Assembly: GCA_964592255.1 (NCBI GenBank)
Contig: CAZQCI010000006.1
Location: forward strand, 1 to 39,892
From: CAZQCI01 sp964592255
GTDB taxonomy: Bacteria > UBA10199 > SBBF01
Length of the DNA: 39,892 nt
Direction of reading: 5' to 3'
How positions within the stretch are numbered: position 1 is the stretch's first letter; every line of letters starts with the position of its first letter. The position numbers and the translations under genes are program-made. Of this stretch, positions 7,460 to 14,040 are shown in pieces. Under the pieces are notes generated by a model. That model saw only the letters and a list, made by a program, of their open reading frames with translations, searched no databases and was not told where the DNA came from.

Positions 7460-8695
7460 TTAATTCGTTTTTATTTTTTCCACCAACTCTTCAAATTCCG
7501 CAAGAGTCGGTTTGATAATAGGCGGTTTACCTAATTTGTCCACCACAGCTTCCTGTGTTTTTAAGCCGTTACCGGTGATACACAGCACAATGGATTCGTC
7601 TTTAGGAATACGTCCCGATTCAATCAGTTTTTTTGCAACCCCCATGGTAACCCCACCGGCTGTTTCGGCAAAAATCCCTTCACTTTCAGCTAAAAGTCTA
7701 ATGCCTTCAATGACTTCGTCATCACTGACATCTTCGCACCAACCGCCGCTTTGAAGGGCGGCTTTAGCAGCATAGAAGCCATCTGCCGGGTTACCGATGG
7801 CTAGTGATTTAGCAATTGTATTTGGTTTGACGGGTTTAAAAATTTCCCAACCATTTTTAACAGCGGTGGAAATGGGGGAACAGCCTGTGGCTTGTGCTCC
7901 ATAGATTTTGGCATCATTTTTTTCAATCAAGTTCAGTTTGTGAAATTCGTGAAATGATTTGTCGATTTTGGTTAAAAGTGATCCGCTGGCCATGGGCACA
8001 ACAACATGTTGTGGGGTGCGCCAGCCTAGTTGTTCCATAATTTCATAACCCATCGATTTGGAGCCTTCGGCATAATAAGGGCGCATATTGATGTTGACGA
8101 AAGCCCATTTATATTTGCCGGCAATTTCACTGCAGAGGCGGTTGACTTCATCATAAGTTCCATGAATGCCGACCAAATGTGTTCCATAAATCATTGTTCC
8201 TAAAACTTTGGTGGCTTCCAGATCATACGGAATAAAAACAAAGCTTTCAAAGTCACCAGCCGCAGCATTGGCCGCAACGGAATTAGCCAAATTTCCAGTA
8301 GAGGCGCAGGATACCACTTTAAAACCAAATTCGCGTGCTTTGGAAAGGGCCACTGAAACAACCCGATCTTTAAAAGAAAGAGTTGGGTAGTTAACAGCAT
8401 CATTTTTAATGTAGAGTTCTTTTACTCCCAAAGCTTTGGCTAGGCGGTTGGCGCGACGTAAGGGGGTGAATCCCGTTTGGCGCCCTACTGTGGGATCATT
8501 ATCAATCGGTAGTAATTCCTTATAGCGCCACATGTTGGGTCCACGAGAGAGAATTTTTTCGCGATTTAAATCTTTTTTGATTAAATCATAATCGTAAACC
8601 ACTTCCAAAGGGCCAAAACAAAATTCACAAACATGTGTTGGTTCTTTGGGGTATTCATGGCCGCATTCACGGCATTTTAAGGCTTTGGCGTACAT
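7460..8695 (-). CDS. thrC: Threonine synthase (ThrC), zinc-ribbon type
   Basis: This fold-type II PLP enzyme converts O-phosphohomoserine to threonine. An N-terminal zinc ribbon (Cys8, Cys11, Cys23, Cys26) precedes the catalytic domain, which has Lys109 in the motif SFKDR, a STGNLA substrate loop and a MASGSL phosphate loop. The 411-residue length fits. The gene lies inside the SAM-riboswitch operon beside the NIL domain and cysM. In many bacteria and archaea such thrC paralogues co-occur with ubiquitin-like sulfur carriers, so use of O-phosphohomoserine for a sulfur reaction cannot be excluded (inference). Threonine synthase remains the default call. No other threonine pathway genes are nearby. 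Confidence 0.88.
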   Translation of the reverse strand: MYAKALKCRECGHEYPKEPTHVCEFCFGPLEVVYDYDLIKKDLNREKILSRGPNMWRYKELLPIDNDPTVGRQTGFTPLRRANRLAKALGVKELYIKNDAVNYPTLSFKDRVVSVALSKAREFGFKVVSCASTGNLANSVAANAAAGDFESFVFIPYDLEATKVLGTMIYGTHLVGIHGTYDEVNRLCSEIAGKYKWAFVNINMRPYYAEGSKSMGYEIMEQLGWRTPQHVVVPMASGSLLTKIDKSFHEFHKLNLIEKNDAKIYGAQATGCSPISTAVKNGWEIFKPVKPNTIAKSLAIGNPADGFYAAKAALQSGGWCEDVSDDEVIEGIRLLAESEGIFAETAGGVTMGVAKKLIESGRIPKDESIVLCITGNGLKTQEAVVDKLGKPPIIKPTLAEFEELVEKIKTN

Positions 8696-8767
8696 AGGTT
8701 GATTTGTTTGTACTTCGTTCGATGGCCCTCTCGTTTTTTAGGAGAGAACCATGGCACGATGGTACGA

Positions 8768-9691
8768 TTAATTTTTAAAAAATTCCTCCAAACTAAAATA
8801 TCTTTGCCCGGCGTCACACAAAAACGTGAGAACTTTTTTTCCAGGACCTAATTTTTGAGCCACCTGCAAAGAGGCATGGATGTTGGCTCCGCTGGAAATA
8901 CCAACCAAAAGACCTTCCTCGCGTGACAGTCTACGAGTAGCGGCATAGGCTTCCGCATCGGTAACGGTAACTACTTCGTCAATCAAACTCCGATTCAGGT
9001 TTTTAGGAATAAACCCATGGCCTAATTGCTGAATTCGATGCCTGCCCGGTTTTCCTCCTGATAAGACGGACGATGCCCGTGGCTCTACGGCTACAATTTT
9101 CATCTTTGGGTTTTTTCCCTTTAACACTTCACCCACGCCGGTCAAACTACCTCCGGTTCCAACACCTAGAACTAAGGCATCCACACCCTCTGGAAAATCT
9201 TCCAAAATTTCCACCGCTGTTGTTTTACGGTGGGCTTCAGGATTAGCGGTGTTGTCAAATTGATGTGGAGCAAAACAATTTTTGTTTTTTGCCACATATT
9301 CTTCGGCTCGTTTAATGGCCCCTTCTAGTCCTTCGGTACTGGGTGTTTTGTGGAGAGTGGCCCCAAAACCATAAAACATTTTCCGTCGCTCTAAACTCAT
9401 GTCTTCAGGCATGAAGATGACTAATTTTAACTTTTTAACAGCGCACACCATGGCCAATGCGACGCCTGTATTGCCAGCGGTAGCATCGACGATTTCCGTA
9501 TCTTTTTTAATTTTGCCTTCCGTCAGTCCTTTTTCAATCATCGCCAGTGCAATGCGGTCTTTGATAGAAAGGCTAGGGTTTCCGGCCTCATATTTGCCGA
9601 AAATGTCCGCATTTTTTCCTTCCGCGATTTTTTTTAAGCGGATAATCGGGGTTCTTCCGATCGTATTAAGAATAGAGTCGGCAATTTTCAT
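8768..9691 (-). CDS. cysK: Cysteine synthase A (CysK)
   Basis: This is O-acetylserine sulfhydrylase, making cysteine from O-acetylserine and sulfide. From the ATG at 9691 it has 307 residues. The family opening DSILNTIGRTPIIRLKK is clear, and the Schiff-base lysine is Lys44 in NPSLSIKDR. The substrate loop reads TAGNTG (residues 71-76) where TSGNTG is usual, an oddity that might alter donor preference. GTGGSLTG and ISSGANI are present. A TTG at 9718 could extend the frame, but that would place the start inside the attenuator U-tract, so I chose the ATG. It is the first gene behind the SAM-I riboswitch and terminator. Confidence 0.93.
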   Translation of the reverse strand: MKIADSILNTIGRTPIIRLKKIAEGKNADIFGKYEAGNPSLSIKDRIALAMIEKGLTEGKIKKDTEIVDATAGNTGVALAMVCAVKKLKLVIFMPEDMSLERRKMFYGFGATLHKTPSTEGLEGAIKRAEEYVAKNKNCFAPHQFDNTANPEAHRKTTAVEILEDFPEGVDALVLGVGTGGSLTGVGEVLKGKNPKMKIVAVEPRASSVLSGGKPGRHRIQQLGHGFIPKNLNRSLIDEVVTVTDAEAYAATRRLSREEGLLVGISSGANIHASLQVAQKLGPGKKVLTFLCDAGQRYFSLEEFFKN

Positions 9692-9716
9692 GAGTAAGAA
9701 AGCAAACAAAAAAGAC

Positions 9717-9746
9717 AAAAAAAAACCTCTTCTTGTAAGAAGAGGG
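9717..9746 (-). terminator. Riboswitch attenuator (rho-independent terminator)
   Basis: On the minus strand, CCTCTTCTT and AAGAAGAGG (9745-9726) form a 9-base-pair stem followed by nine T residues (9725-9717). The 5' half of this stem (CTCTTCTT, 9744-9737) can instead pair with AAGAAGAG (9763-9756). The latter overlaps the 3' strand of riboswitch stem P1. This is the textbook SAM-I arrangement: with SAM bound P1 forms and the terminator folds, and without SAM the antiterminator forms and cysK is transcribed. Confidence 0.93.
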
Positions 9747-9758
9747 ATAATTAAACTC

Positions 9759-9862
9759 TTCTTATCTTTCCCAAACGGGACGGAATTAGCACCTTAATAA
9801 GATCTTTTATAAAGGTTGCTGTGGCTTCAACGGGCCTATCCCTCAGCCACTCTGGATAAGAT
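9759..9862 (-). promoter_or_regulatory. SAM-I (S-box) riboswitch
   Basis: Reading the minus strand from 9862, P1 opens with TCTTATC and closes with GATAAGA at about 9766-9760. Between them are the S-box hallmarks: GAGGGATAGGCCC then GAAGCC, then the GGCAACC-like CAGCAACC, then GGTGCTAATTCC, then GGAAAGATAAG. The aptamer is followed by an antiterminator/terminator pair immediately ahead of cysK. SAM binding should stop transcription of the whole leftward sulfur operon. Identification rests on the conserved core, P1 and the expression platform all agreeing. Confidence 0.96.
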
Positions 9863-9868
9863 GTGGCA

Positions 9869-9897
9869 AGCTAACAAACGCTCCTTGACTCTGTCAA
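9869..9897 (-). promoter_or_regulatory. Promoter of the riboswitch-cysK operon
   Basis: On the minus strand a perfect -35 TTGACA (9897-9892) is followed after 17 bases by TTAGCT (9874-9869). The -10 is weak, but a TG dinucleotide just upstream could help. Transcription would begin around 9862, exactly at the first base of riboswitch stem P1, which strongly supports the placement. Confidence 0.7.
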
Positions 9898-9914
9898 GTG
9901 GAATGCCGTAATTA
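9885..9914 (+). promoter_or_regulatory. Possible gatB promoter sharing a -35 palindrome
   Basis: TTGACT (9885-9890) is followed after 18 bases by TAATTA (9909-9914). The -35 lies in the palindrome TTGACTCTGTCAA, whose other half is the -35 of the opposing cysK promoter. The -10 ends 6 bases before the gatB ATG, so the transcript would be leaderless or nearly so. There is no usable Shine-Dalgarno (AAAGGG is only 1 base from the ATG), which is consistent with this. Confidence 0.4.
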
Positions 9915-9920
9915 AAGGGC

Positions 9921-11357
9921 ATGTCTCAATACGAAACCGTCATTGGTCTTGAGGTGCATGCTCAGCTTCGGACTCAATCTAAAATCTTTTGTTCTTGTTC
10001 TACAGCTTTTGGATCTCCTCCTAATCAAAACACATGTCCTGTTTGTTTAGGGCTTCCGGGGGTTTTGCCTGTTTTGAATAAAAAAGTAGCTCATTTTGCC
10101 ATTGCGGCGGGGCTTGCTTTAAACTGTGATATTCAGAAAAAATCCATTTGGGCGCGAAAAAATTATTTTTATCCCGATCTTCCTAAGGGCTATCAAATTT
10201 CCCAATATGAAGAGCCTATTTGTCTCAAAGGACATTTGGATATTGTTGTTAGTGGAAACAAAAAACGTGTGGGGATTACTCGTATTCACATGGAAGAAGA
10301 TGCTGGAAAATTATTGCACGATCACGGCGACCCTTCATCGTCACACGTCGACTTAAACCGCGCGGGAACCCCGCTCATCGAAATTGTCAGCGAACCCGAT
10401 ATGCGTTCGGCCGTGGAAGCCGGAGAATATTTGCGACAGCTTCGTTCTATACTGCGCTATTGTGGTGTGTGTGACGGTAATATGGAAGAAGGCAGCTTGC
10501 GCTGTGACGCGAATGTATCGATACGTCCCTTAGGCCAAAAGGAATTCGGCACAAAAGTGGAATTAAAAAACATCAATTCGTTTAAATATGTAGAAAAAGC
10601 GATTGAGTATGAAGTGGAACGTCAAAAAGCGTGTCTTCTTTCTGGTGAAAAAATTGTTCAAGAAACCCGTCTTTTTGATTCCGCTAAAGGAACGACGGAA
10701 TCGATGCGTTCTAAAGAACAGGCGCATGATTATCGTTATTTTCCCGACCCCGATTTGGTACCCCTTGTTCTTGATGATGTTTGGATTGAGACTGTCCGCA
10801 AGGAATTACCCGAATTGCCTTTGGCGCGCTCGGCCCGTTTTATCACAGAGTATCAAATTCCGGAATATGATGCGGATGTGCTAACTGTAGAAAAAGCGCT
10901 GGCTGATTATTTTGAAGCGAGCGTCGCTCTTTGCAAACAGCCGAAGAAAGTATCCAATTGGATTATGACGGAACTTCTCCGCGAACTTAAAAATTCCGGA
11001 AAAGATATCGAAGATTCACCCATTACACCATCTCAATTAGCCAAGCTGGTAGAACTTGTAGAAAACAACACCATTAGTGGCAAAATCGGTAAAACTGTTT
11101 TTGAAGAAATGTTTGCTACTGGTAAAAATCCTGAAGCTATCATCGAGGAAAAAGGTTTTGTTCAAGTTTCCGACACCGGTGCTATCGAATCCATCATCGA
11201 CAAAGTGATGGCAGCCAATCCTCATCAACTGGCTCAATATAAATCCGGCAAAGATAAACTTTTCGGATTTTTTGTAGGCCAAGTGATGAAAGAAATGAAA
11301 GGCCAAGGAAACCCCGCCGTTATTAATGATTTGCTCAAAAAGAAATTGTCCGTTTAA
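9921..11357 (+). CDS. gatB: Aspartyl/glutamyl-tRNA(Asn/Gln) amidotransferase subunit B
   Basis: GatB is the kinase subunit of the GatCAB complex, which activates the side chain of Glu-tRNA(Gln) or Asp-tRNA(Asn) for amidation. The N terminus YETVIGLEVHAQLRTQSKIFC is diagnostic. A zinc site is formed by Cys24, Cys26, Cys39 and Cys42, and the signature blocks LPKGYQISQYEEPI, MEEDAGKLLHD and RAGTPLIEIVSEPDM follow. The C-terminal tail is the helical and YqeY-like tRNA-binding domain. The 478-residue length is typical. gatA and gatC are not in the window. The 3' end overlaps the convergent HTH gene by 4 bases. Initiation may be leaderless (see promoter entry). Confidence 0.97.
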   Translation: MSQYETVIGLEVHAQLRTQSKIFCSCSTAFGSPPNQNTCPVCLGLPGVLPVLNKKVAHFAIAAGLALNCDIQKKSIWARKNYFYPDLPKGYQISQYEEPICLKGHLDIVVSGNKKRVGITRIHMEEDAGKLLHDHGDPSSSHVDLNRAGTPLIEIVSEPDMRSAVEAGEYLRQLRSILRYCGVCDGNMEEGSLRCDANVSIRPLGQKEFGTKVELKNINSFKYVEKAIEYEVERQKACLLSGEKIVQETRLFDSAKGTTESMRSKEQAHDYRYFPDPDLVPLVLDDVWIETVRKELPELPLARSARFITEYQIPEYDADVLTVEKALADYFEASVALCKQPKKVSNWIMTELLRELKNSGKDIEDSPITPSQLAKLVELVENNTISGKIGKTVFEEMFATGKNPEAIIEEKGFVQVSDTGAIESIIDKVMAANPHQLAQYKSGKDKLFGFFVGQVMKEMKGQGNPAVINDLLKKKLSV

Positions 11358-11632
11358 ACTTTGAGAAGTTGATAAGGCTCCAGCCCAAAAGCTTTGGCGA
11401 GTTTGAAAAGGTTGGAAAGAGTGATATTTTTGGTGTCTCCGGCTTCAATTCTTTGGAATTGCCGCAAATTCAATTCAAAATCCTGCATCTGTTCCTGAGT
11501 TAGCCCTTGGGTGGCCCTTAGTTCGGCTATTTTAAGGTGGATTTTACGGGAAAATTTTTCAAACTCTTCAAAATAATTACTTTGGCGGTGAATACCTCTT
11601 TTCTGGATGGATTTGAACTTTTTCTTAGGCAT
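11354..11632 (-). CDS. Small XRE-family helix-turn-helix protein
   Basis: This is a 92-residue DNA-binding protein. The Cro/C1-type HTH lies in the C-terminal two thirds: IAELRATQGLTQEQMQDFELNLRQFQRIEAG, followed by TLSNLFKLAKAFGLEPYQLL. The N-terminal 30 residues are basic. No effector domain is present, so it is a simple repressor or an orphan antitoxin-like regulator. Its upstream region (11633-11691) is rich in short palindromes such as TTTCATGAAA and in ATGTCAT/ATGACA pairs, which could be its own operator. It is convergent with and overlaps gatB by 4 bases. The divergent neighbour is the broken zinc-ribbon ORF at 11692. Confidence 0.82.
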   Translation of the reverse strand: MPKKKFKSIQKRGIHRQSNYFEEFEKFSRKIHLKIAELRATQGLTQEQMQDFELNLRQFQRIEAGDTKNITLSNLFKLAKAFGLEPYQLLKV

Positions 11633-11691
11633 ACGACATTCATGTCATTTTTTAATTTTTCATGAAACGACATATATATCATAATATCTCC
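11633..11691. promoter_or_regulatory. Candidate operator/promoter region of the HTH gene
   Basis: This AT-rich stretch holds the perfect palindrome TTTCATGAAA (11668-11677). ATGTCAT near its left end and ATGACA at its right end are near-complementary half sites, and the centre is a run of alternating AT. That is the look of an autoregulated HTH repressor control region, but the assignment is inference only. Confidence 0.3.
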
Positions 11692-11865
11692 ATGACACTA
11701 CAACCACATAAAAAATTGGCTTTAAGCAATGCTGAAAATATGAAAGCCTTCTTGTGCCGTTGATGCAAAAAATGGTTTGTAAAAGAAGAGGTTGTTGAAA
11801 TAAGTGGATTTTTTTATTGTTTAACATGTAAGAGTCTTACAGACAGGGATCATGATTTCTTTTAA
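11692..11865 (+). pseudogene. Small zinc-ribbon ORF interrupted by an in-frame TGA
   Basis: Translated from ATG 11692, the frame reads to residue 23, meets TGA at 11761-11763, and continues open to TAA at 11863-11865. Across the TGA it encodes FLCR-stop-CKKWFVKEEVVE then ISGFFYCLTCKSL. That is Cys-x2-Cys, about 20 residues, Cys-x2-Cys, with the TGA as one x of the first knuckle. The regular zinc-ribbon spacing on both sides argues for a real small gene carrying a nonsense codon (TGG Trp to TGA is the simplest change). Other genes here use TGA as stop, so a recoded Trp is unlikely. Its last codons overlap the mtnA start. Confidence 0.5.
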
Positions 11866-12922
11866 AACAATCGAATGGAAAAATAACACCGTTGTCATGC
11901 TCGACCAACGGGCTTTGCCGTCTCAGGAAGTTTATCTTACTTTTCGCACGGCTGAAGAAGTAGGGGAGGCTATTAAATCCATGGTTATTCGTGGGGCTCC
12001 GGCTATTGGGGTTGCGGGAGCCATGGGTTTGGCTCTGGGAGCTTTGGAGATTGAAACCACAGACTCTGCTGACTTTGTTCGTCAGTTGGAAATTAAAGCC
12101 GATATGCTTTTGAAAACACGGCCTACAGCTGTGAATCTTCAATGGGGTTTGGAAAGAATGAAGAAGGTTGTGAGTAACTCCCCCCAACCCCCTCTTACTT
12201 TAAAAGGGGGAGTTAACTTCTTACAAACTCTTCTTGTTGCCGAAGCGCAAAAAATTCTAGAAGAAGATATTACCATCAACCAAAAAATGGGGGCTTACGG
12301 AGCCTCCCTGATTCAATCGGGGGATCATGTTCTTACGCATTGCAATGCCGGGGCTTTAGCCACTGCTGGATTTGGTACAGCTTTGGGCGTTTTGTATGCC
12401 GCTTGGGAGCAAGGAAAAAAATTCGACGTGTATGCCGACGAAACTCGTCCTTTTTTGCAAGGGGCTCGTCTCACAGCCTGGGAGTTGCATAAAAATAATA
12501 TTCCTACCACCCTGATCACCGACAATATGGCGGGCTGGATGATGAAAAAAGGATTGATTACAAAAGTCATCGTCGGTGCCGACCGCATTGCGGCTAATGG
12601 AGATACAGCCAATAAGATTGGAACTTATTCTGTTGCGATTCTAGCGCATCATCACAAAATTCCTTTTTATGTGGCAGCCCCTTTATCCACCATCGATCTT
12701 AAAACCAAAACAGGGGATGGTATTGTTATTGAAGAAAGAGATACCCGGGAAGTCACTCACCTTATGGGGACACCCGCTGCCGGTAATCTCATTGCGCCGG
12801 AAGGCATTCGGGTTCGCAATCCCGCTTTTGATGTAACCCCCGCCGATCTCATCACCGCCATCATTACGGAAAAGGGAATAGTCGAAAAACCGTTTTTTCA
12901 AAATATCCAAGCTCTGTTTTGA
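11852..12922 (+). CDS. mtnA: S-methyl-5-thioribose-1-phosphate isomerase (MtnA)
   Basis: MtnA isomerises 5-methylthioribose-1-phosphate to the ribulose form in methionine salvage. It is a paralogue of eIF2B subunits. The opening FKTIEWKNNTVVMLDQRALP, the block MVIRGAPAIGVAGAMGLALG, LTHCNAGALAT, VYADETRPFLQGARLTAWEL and GADRIAANGDTANKIGTY are all family signatures. The 356-residue length is slightly above usual because residues 108-122 (SNSPQPPLTLKGGVN) are encoded by a palindromic repeat. The ribosome binding site is poor (AGGGA 2 bases before the ATG). ilvE follows, which suggests the last step of salvage, transamination of 4-methylthio-2-oxobutanoate (inference). Divergent eIF2B-like sugar isomerases are an alternative but less likely. 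Confidence 0.94.
   Translation: MISFKTIEWKNNTVVMLDQRALPSQEVYLTFRTAEEVGEAIKSMVIRGAPAIGVAGAMGLALGALEIETTDSADFVRQLEIKADMLLKTRPTAVNLQWGLERMKKVVSNSPQPPLTLKGGVNFLQTLLVAEAQKILEEDITINQKMGAYGASLIQSGDHVLTHCNAGALATAGFGTALGVLYAAWEQGKKFDVYADETRPFLQGARLTAWELHKNNIPTTLITDNMAGWMMKKGLITKVIVGADRIAANGDTANKIGTYSVAILAHHHKIPFYVAAPLSTIDLKTKTGDGIVIEERDTREVTHLMGTPAAGNLIAPEGIRVRNPAFDVTPADLITAIITEKGIVEKPFFQNIQALF
12175..12215. repeat. Palindromic repeat inserted in frame in mtnA
   Basis: Arms TAACTCCCCC (12175-12184) and GGGGGAGTTA (12206-12215) are perfect complements. Inside them CCCCTCTTA and TAAAAGGGG pair with one mismatch. The first 23 bases equal the minus strand of the right half of the repeat at 4253-4338. It encodes residues 108-122 of MtnA without a frameshift, at a place where the family normally has a variable helix-helix connection. 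Confidence 0.85.
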
Positions 12923-13022
12923 TTTCAGAGGGTCAGTTTAACAAGGGTGAAGTAACGTAGTTATACCGGATCCATTACTTCTGTGTGTTGACGCCCGGCG
13001 CTTGTAATGATAGGGAAATTTT

Positions 13023-13949
13023 ATGGGAAAAGTAACAAAAGTTGAAAAAATTTGGTTAGACGGAAAATTAGTTCCTTGGGATTCTGCCCAGGTTCATGTG
13101 CTGACGTACGCTCTTCATTATGGCCTGGGAGTATTTGAAGGGATTCGATGTTATGAATGTGCTGATGGAACAAGTGCCATCTTTCGTTTGAAAGAGCATA
13201 TCGATCGGCTGTTTGATTCTGCTAAAATCAACATGATGGAAATTCCGTTTACGCGGGAAGAATTAATGCAAGCTTGTAAAGATGTTGTTAAAAAGAACGG
13301 TCTTAAATCCGCTTATATTCGTCCTTTAGTTTTTGTCGGTGATGGGGAAATGGGATTAGTTGCTTTTAATAACCCCGTTCGCGTGATGATTGCGGCTTGG
13401 TCGTGGGGAAGTTATTTGGGCGATGAAGGAGTTAAAAATGGCATCCGTGCTAAAATTTCCAGTTATTCGCGTTACAATGTAAACGGCAATATGACGCGGG
13501 CTAAAACGTGCGGCAGCTACATTAATTCCATTCTAGCCAAGCGCGAAGCTCTGGACGCTGGTTATGAAGAAGCTCTTTTGCTGGATGCTGAAGGTTATCT
13601 TGCCGAGGCTACCGGGGAAAATATTTTTGTTGTTCGGGATGGTGTAGTTCGTACACCGGGCTCGGGCTCTTCCATTCTTTTGGGTATTACCCGTCATACG
13701 CTTATGACATTATTGCAAGAAGAAGGCATTGTCTGTCGGGAAGACCGTATTACACGTGATGAAGCTTATATTGCCGATGAAATTTTTCTCTGTGGTACGG
13801 CTGCGGAACTTACCCCCATTCGTGAACTTGATGGGCGAAAGATTGGCACAGGCAAGCCAGGACCCATCACTAAAAAACTACAGGAAATTTATTTTGGTCT
13901 CATTCGCGGCAAAAATCCTAAACACAAAGAATGGCTGGCAAGTGTTTAA
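13023..13949 (+). CDS. ilvE: Branched-chain amino acid aminotransferase
   Basis: This fold-type IV PLP aminotransferase has 308 residues. Lys161 in RAKTCGSY is the Schiff-base lysine. VFEGIRCYE, RLKEHIDRLFDSAKI, ALLLDAEGYLAEATGENIF and the phosphate loop TPGSGSSILLGITR are the IlvE hallmarks. AGGGA lies 6 bases before the ATG. It forms valine, leucine and isoleucine from their 2-oxo acids. In Bacillus a related BCAT also makes methionine from 4-methylthio-2-oxobutanoate. Its position after mtnA fits such a role, but a 100-base gap separates the two and may contain its own promoter. In that gap GAAGTAA and TTACTTC could form a weak hairpin. Confidence 0.94.
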   Translation: MGKVTKVEKIWLDGKLVPWDSAQVHVLTYALHYGLGVFEGIRCYECADGTSAIFRLKEHIDRLFDSAKINMMEIPFTREELMQACKDVVKKNGLKSAYIRPLVFVGDGEMGLVAFNNPVRVMIAAWSWGSYLGDEGVKNGIRAKISSYSRYNVNGNMTRAKTCGSYINSILAKREALDAGYEEALLLDAEGYLAEATGENIFVVRDGVVRTPGSGSSILLGITRHTLMTLLQEEGIVCREDRITRDEAYIADEIFLCGTAAELTPIRELDGRKIGTGKPGPITKKLQEIYFGLIRGKNPKHKEWLASV

Positions 13950-13959
13950 TTATAGGATG

Positions 13960-14031
13960 GTTCTTCGACAGGTTTAGGGCGTTCTGTAGTTAGACGTGGT
14001 GAGTTTGCTAGAGTGTGGCTTGTCGAATAGT
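13960..14031. repeat. Degenerate palindromic repeat, TTCGACAGG family
   Basis: TTCTTCGACAGGTTTAGG near the left end and GGCTTGTCGAATAG near the right end are partly complementary, and TGGTGAGTTTG in the middle recalls the TGGTGAGCTTG of the copy at 7397-7455. This looks like an eroded member of the same family, lying between convergent ilvE and pgpA. Confidence 0.6.
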
Positions 14032-14040
14032 TTTAATTTC

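Noticed and set aside
9399..9797. 132-residue open frame on the plus strand across the cysK start and riboswitch
   Set aside because: It is antisense to cysK and the S-box aptamer, and its sequence is the shadow of those features.
11761..11763. Alternative genetic code with TGA read as tryptophan
   Set aside because: mtnA, cysC's upstream neighbour and the RHH antitoxin all end in TGA at the expected family length, so TGA is a stop in this genome.
12923..13022. Possible riboswitch or leader RNA between mtnA and ilvE
   Set aside because: Only a weak 7-base stem with a 19-base loop is visible, with no conserved core of SAM, T-box or leucine leader type and no terminator U-tract.
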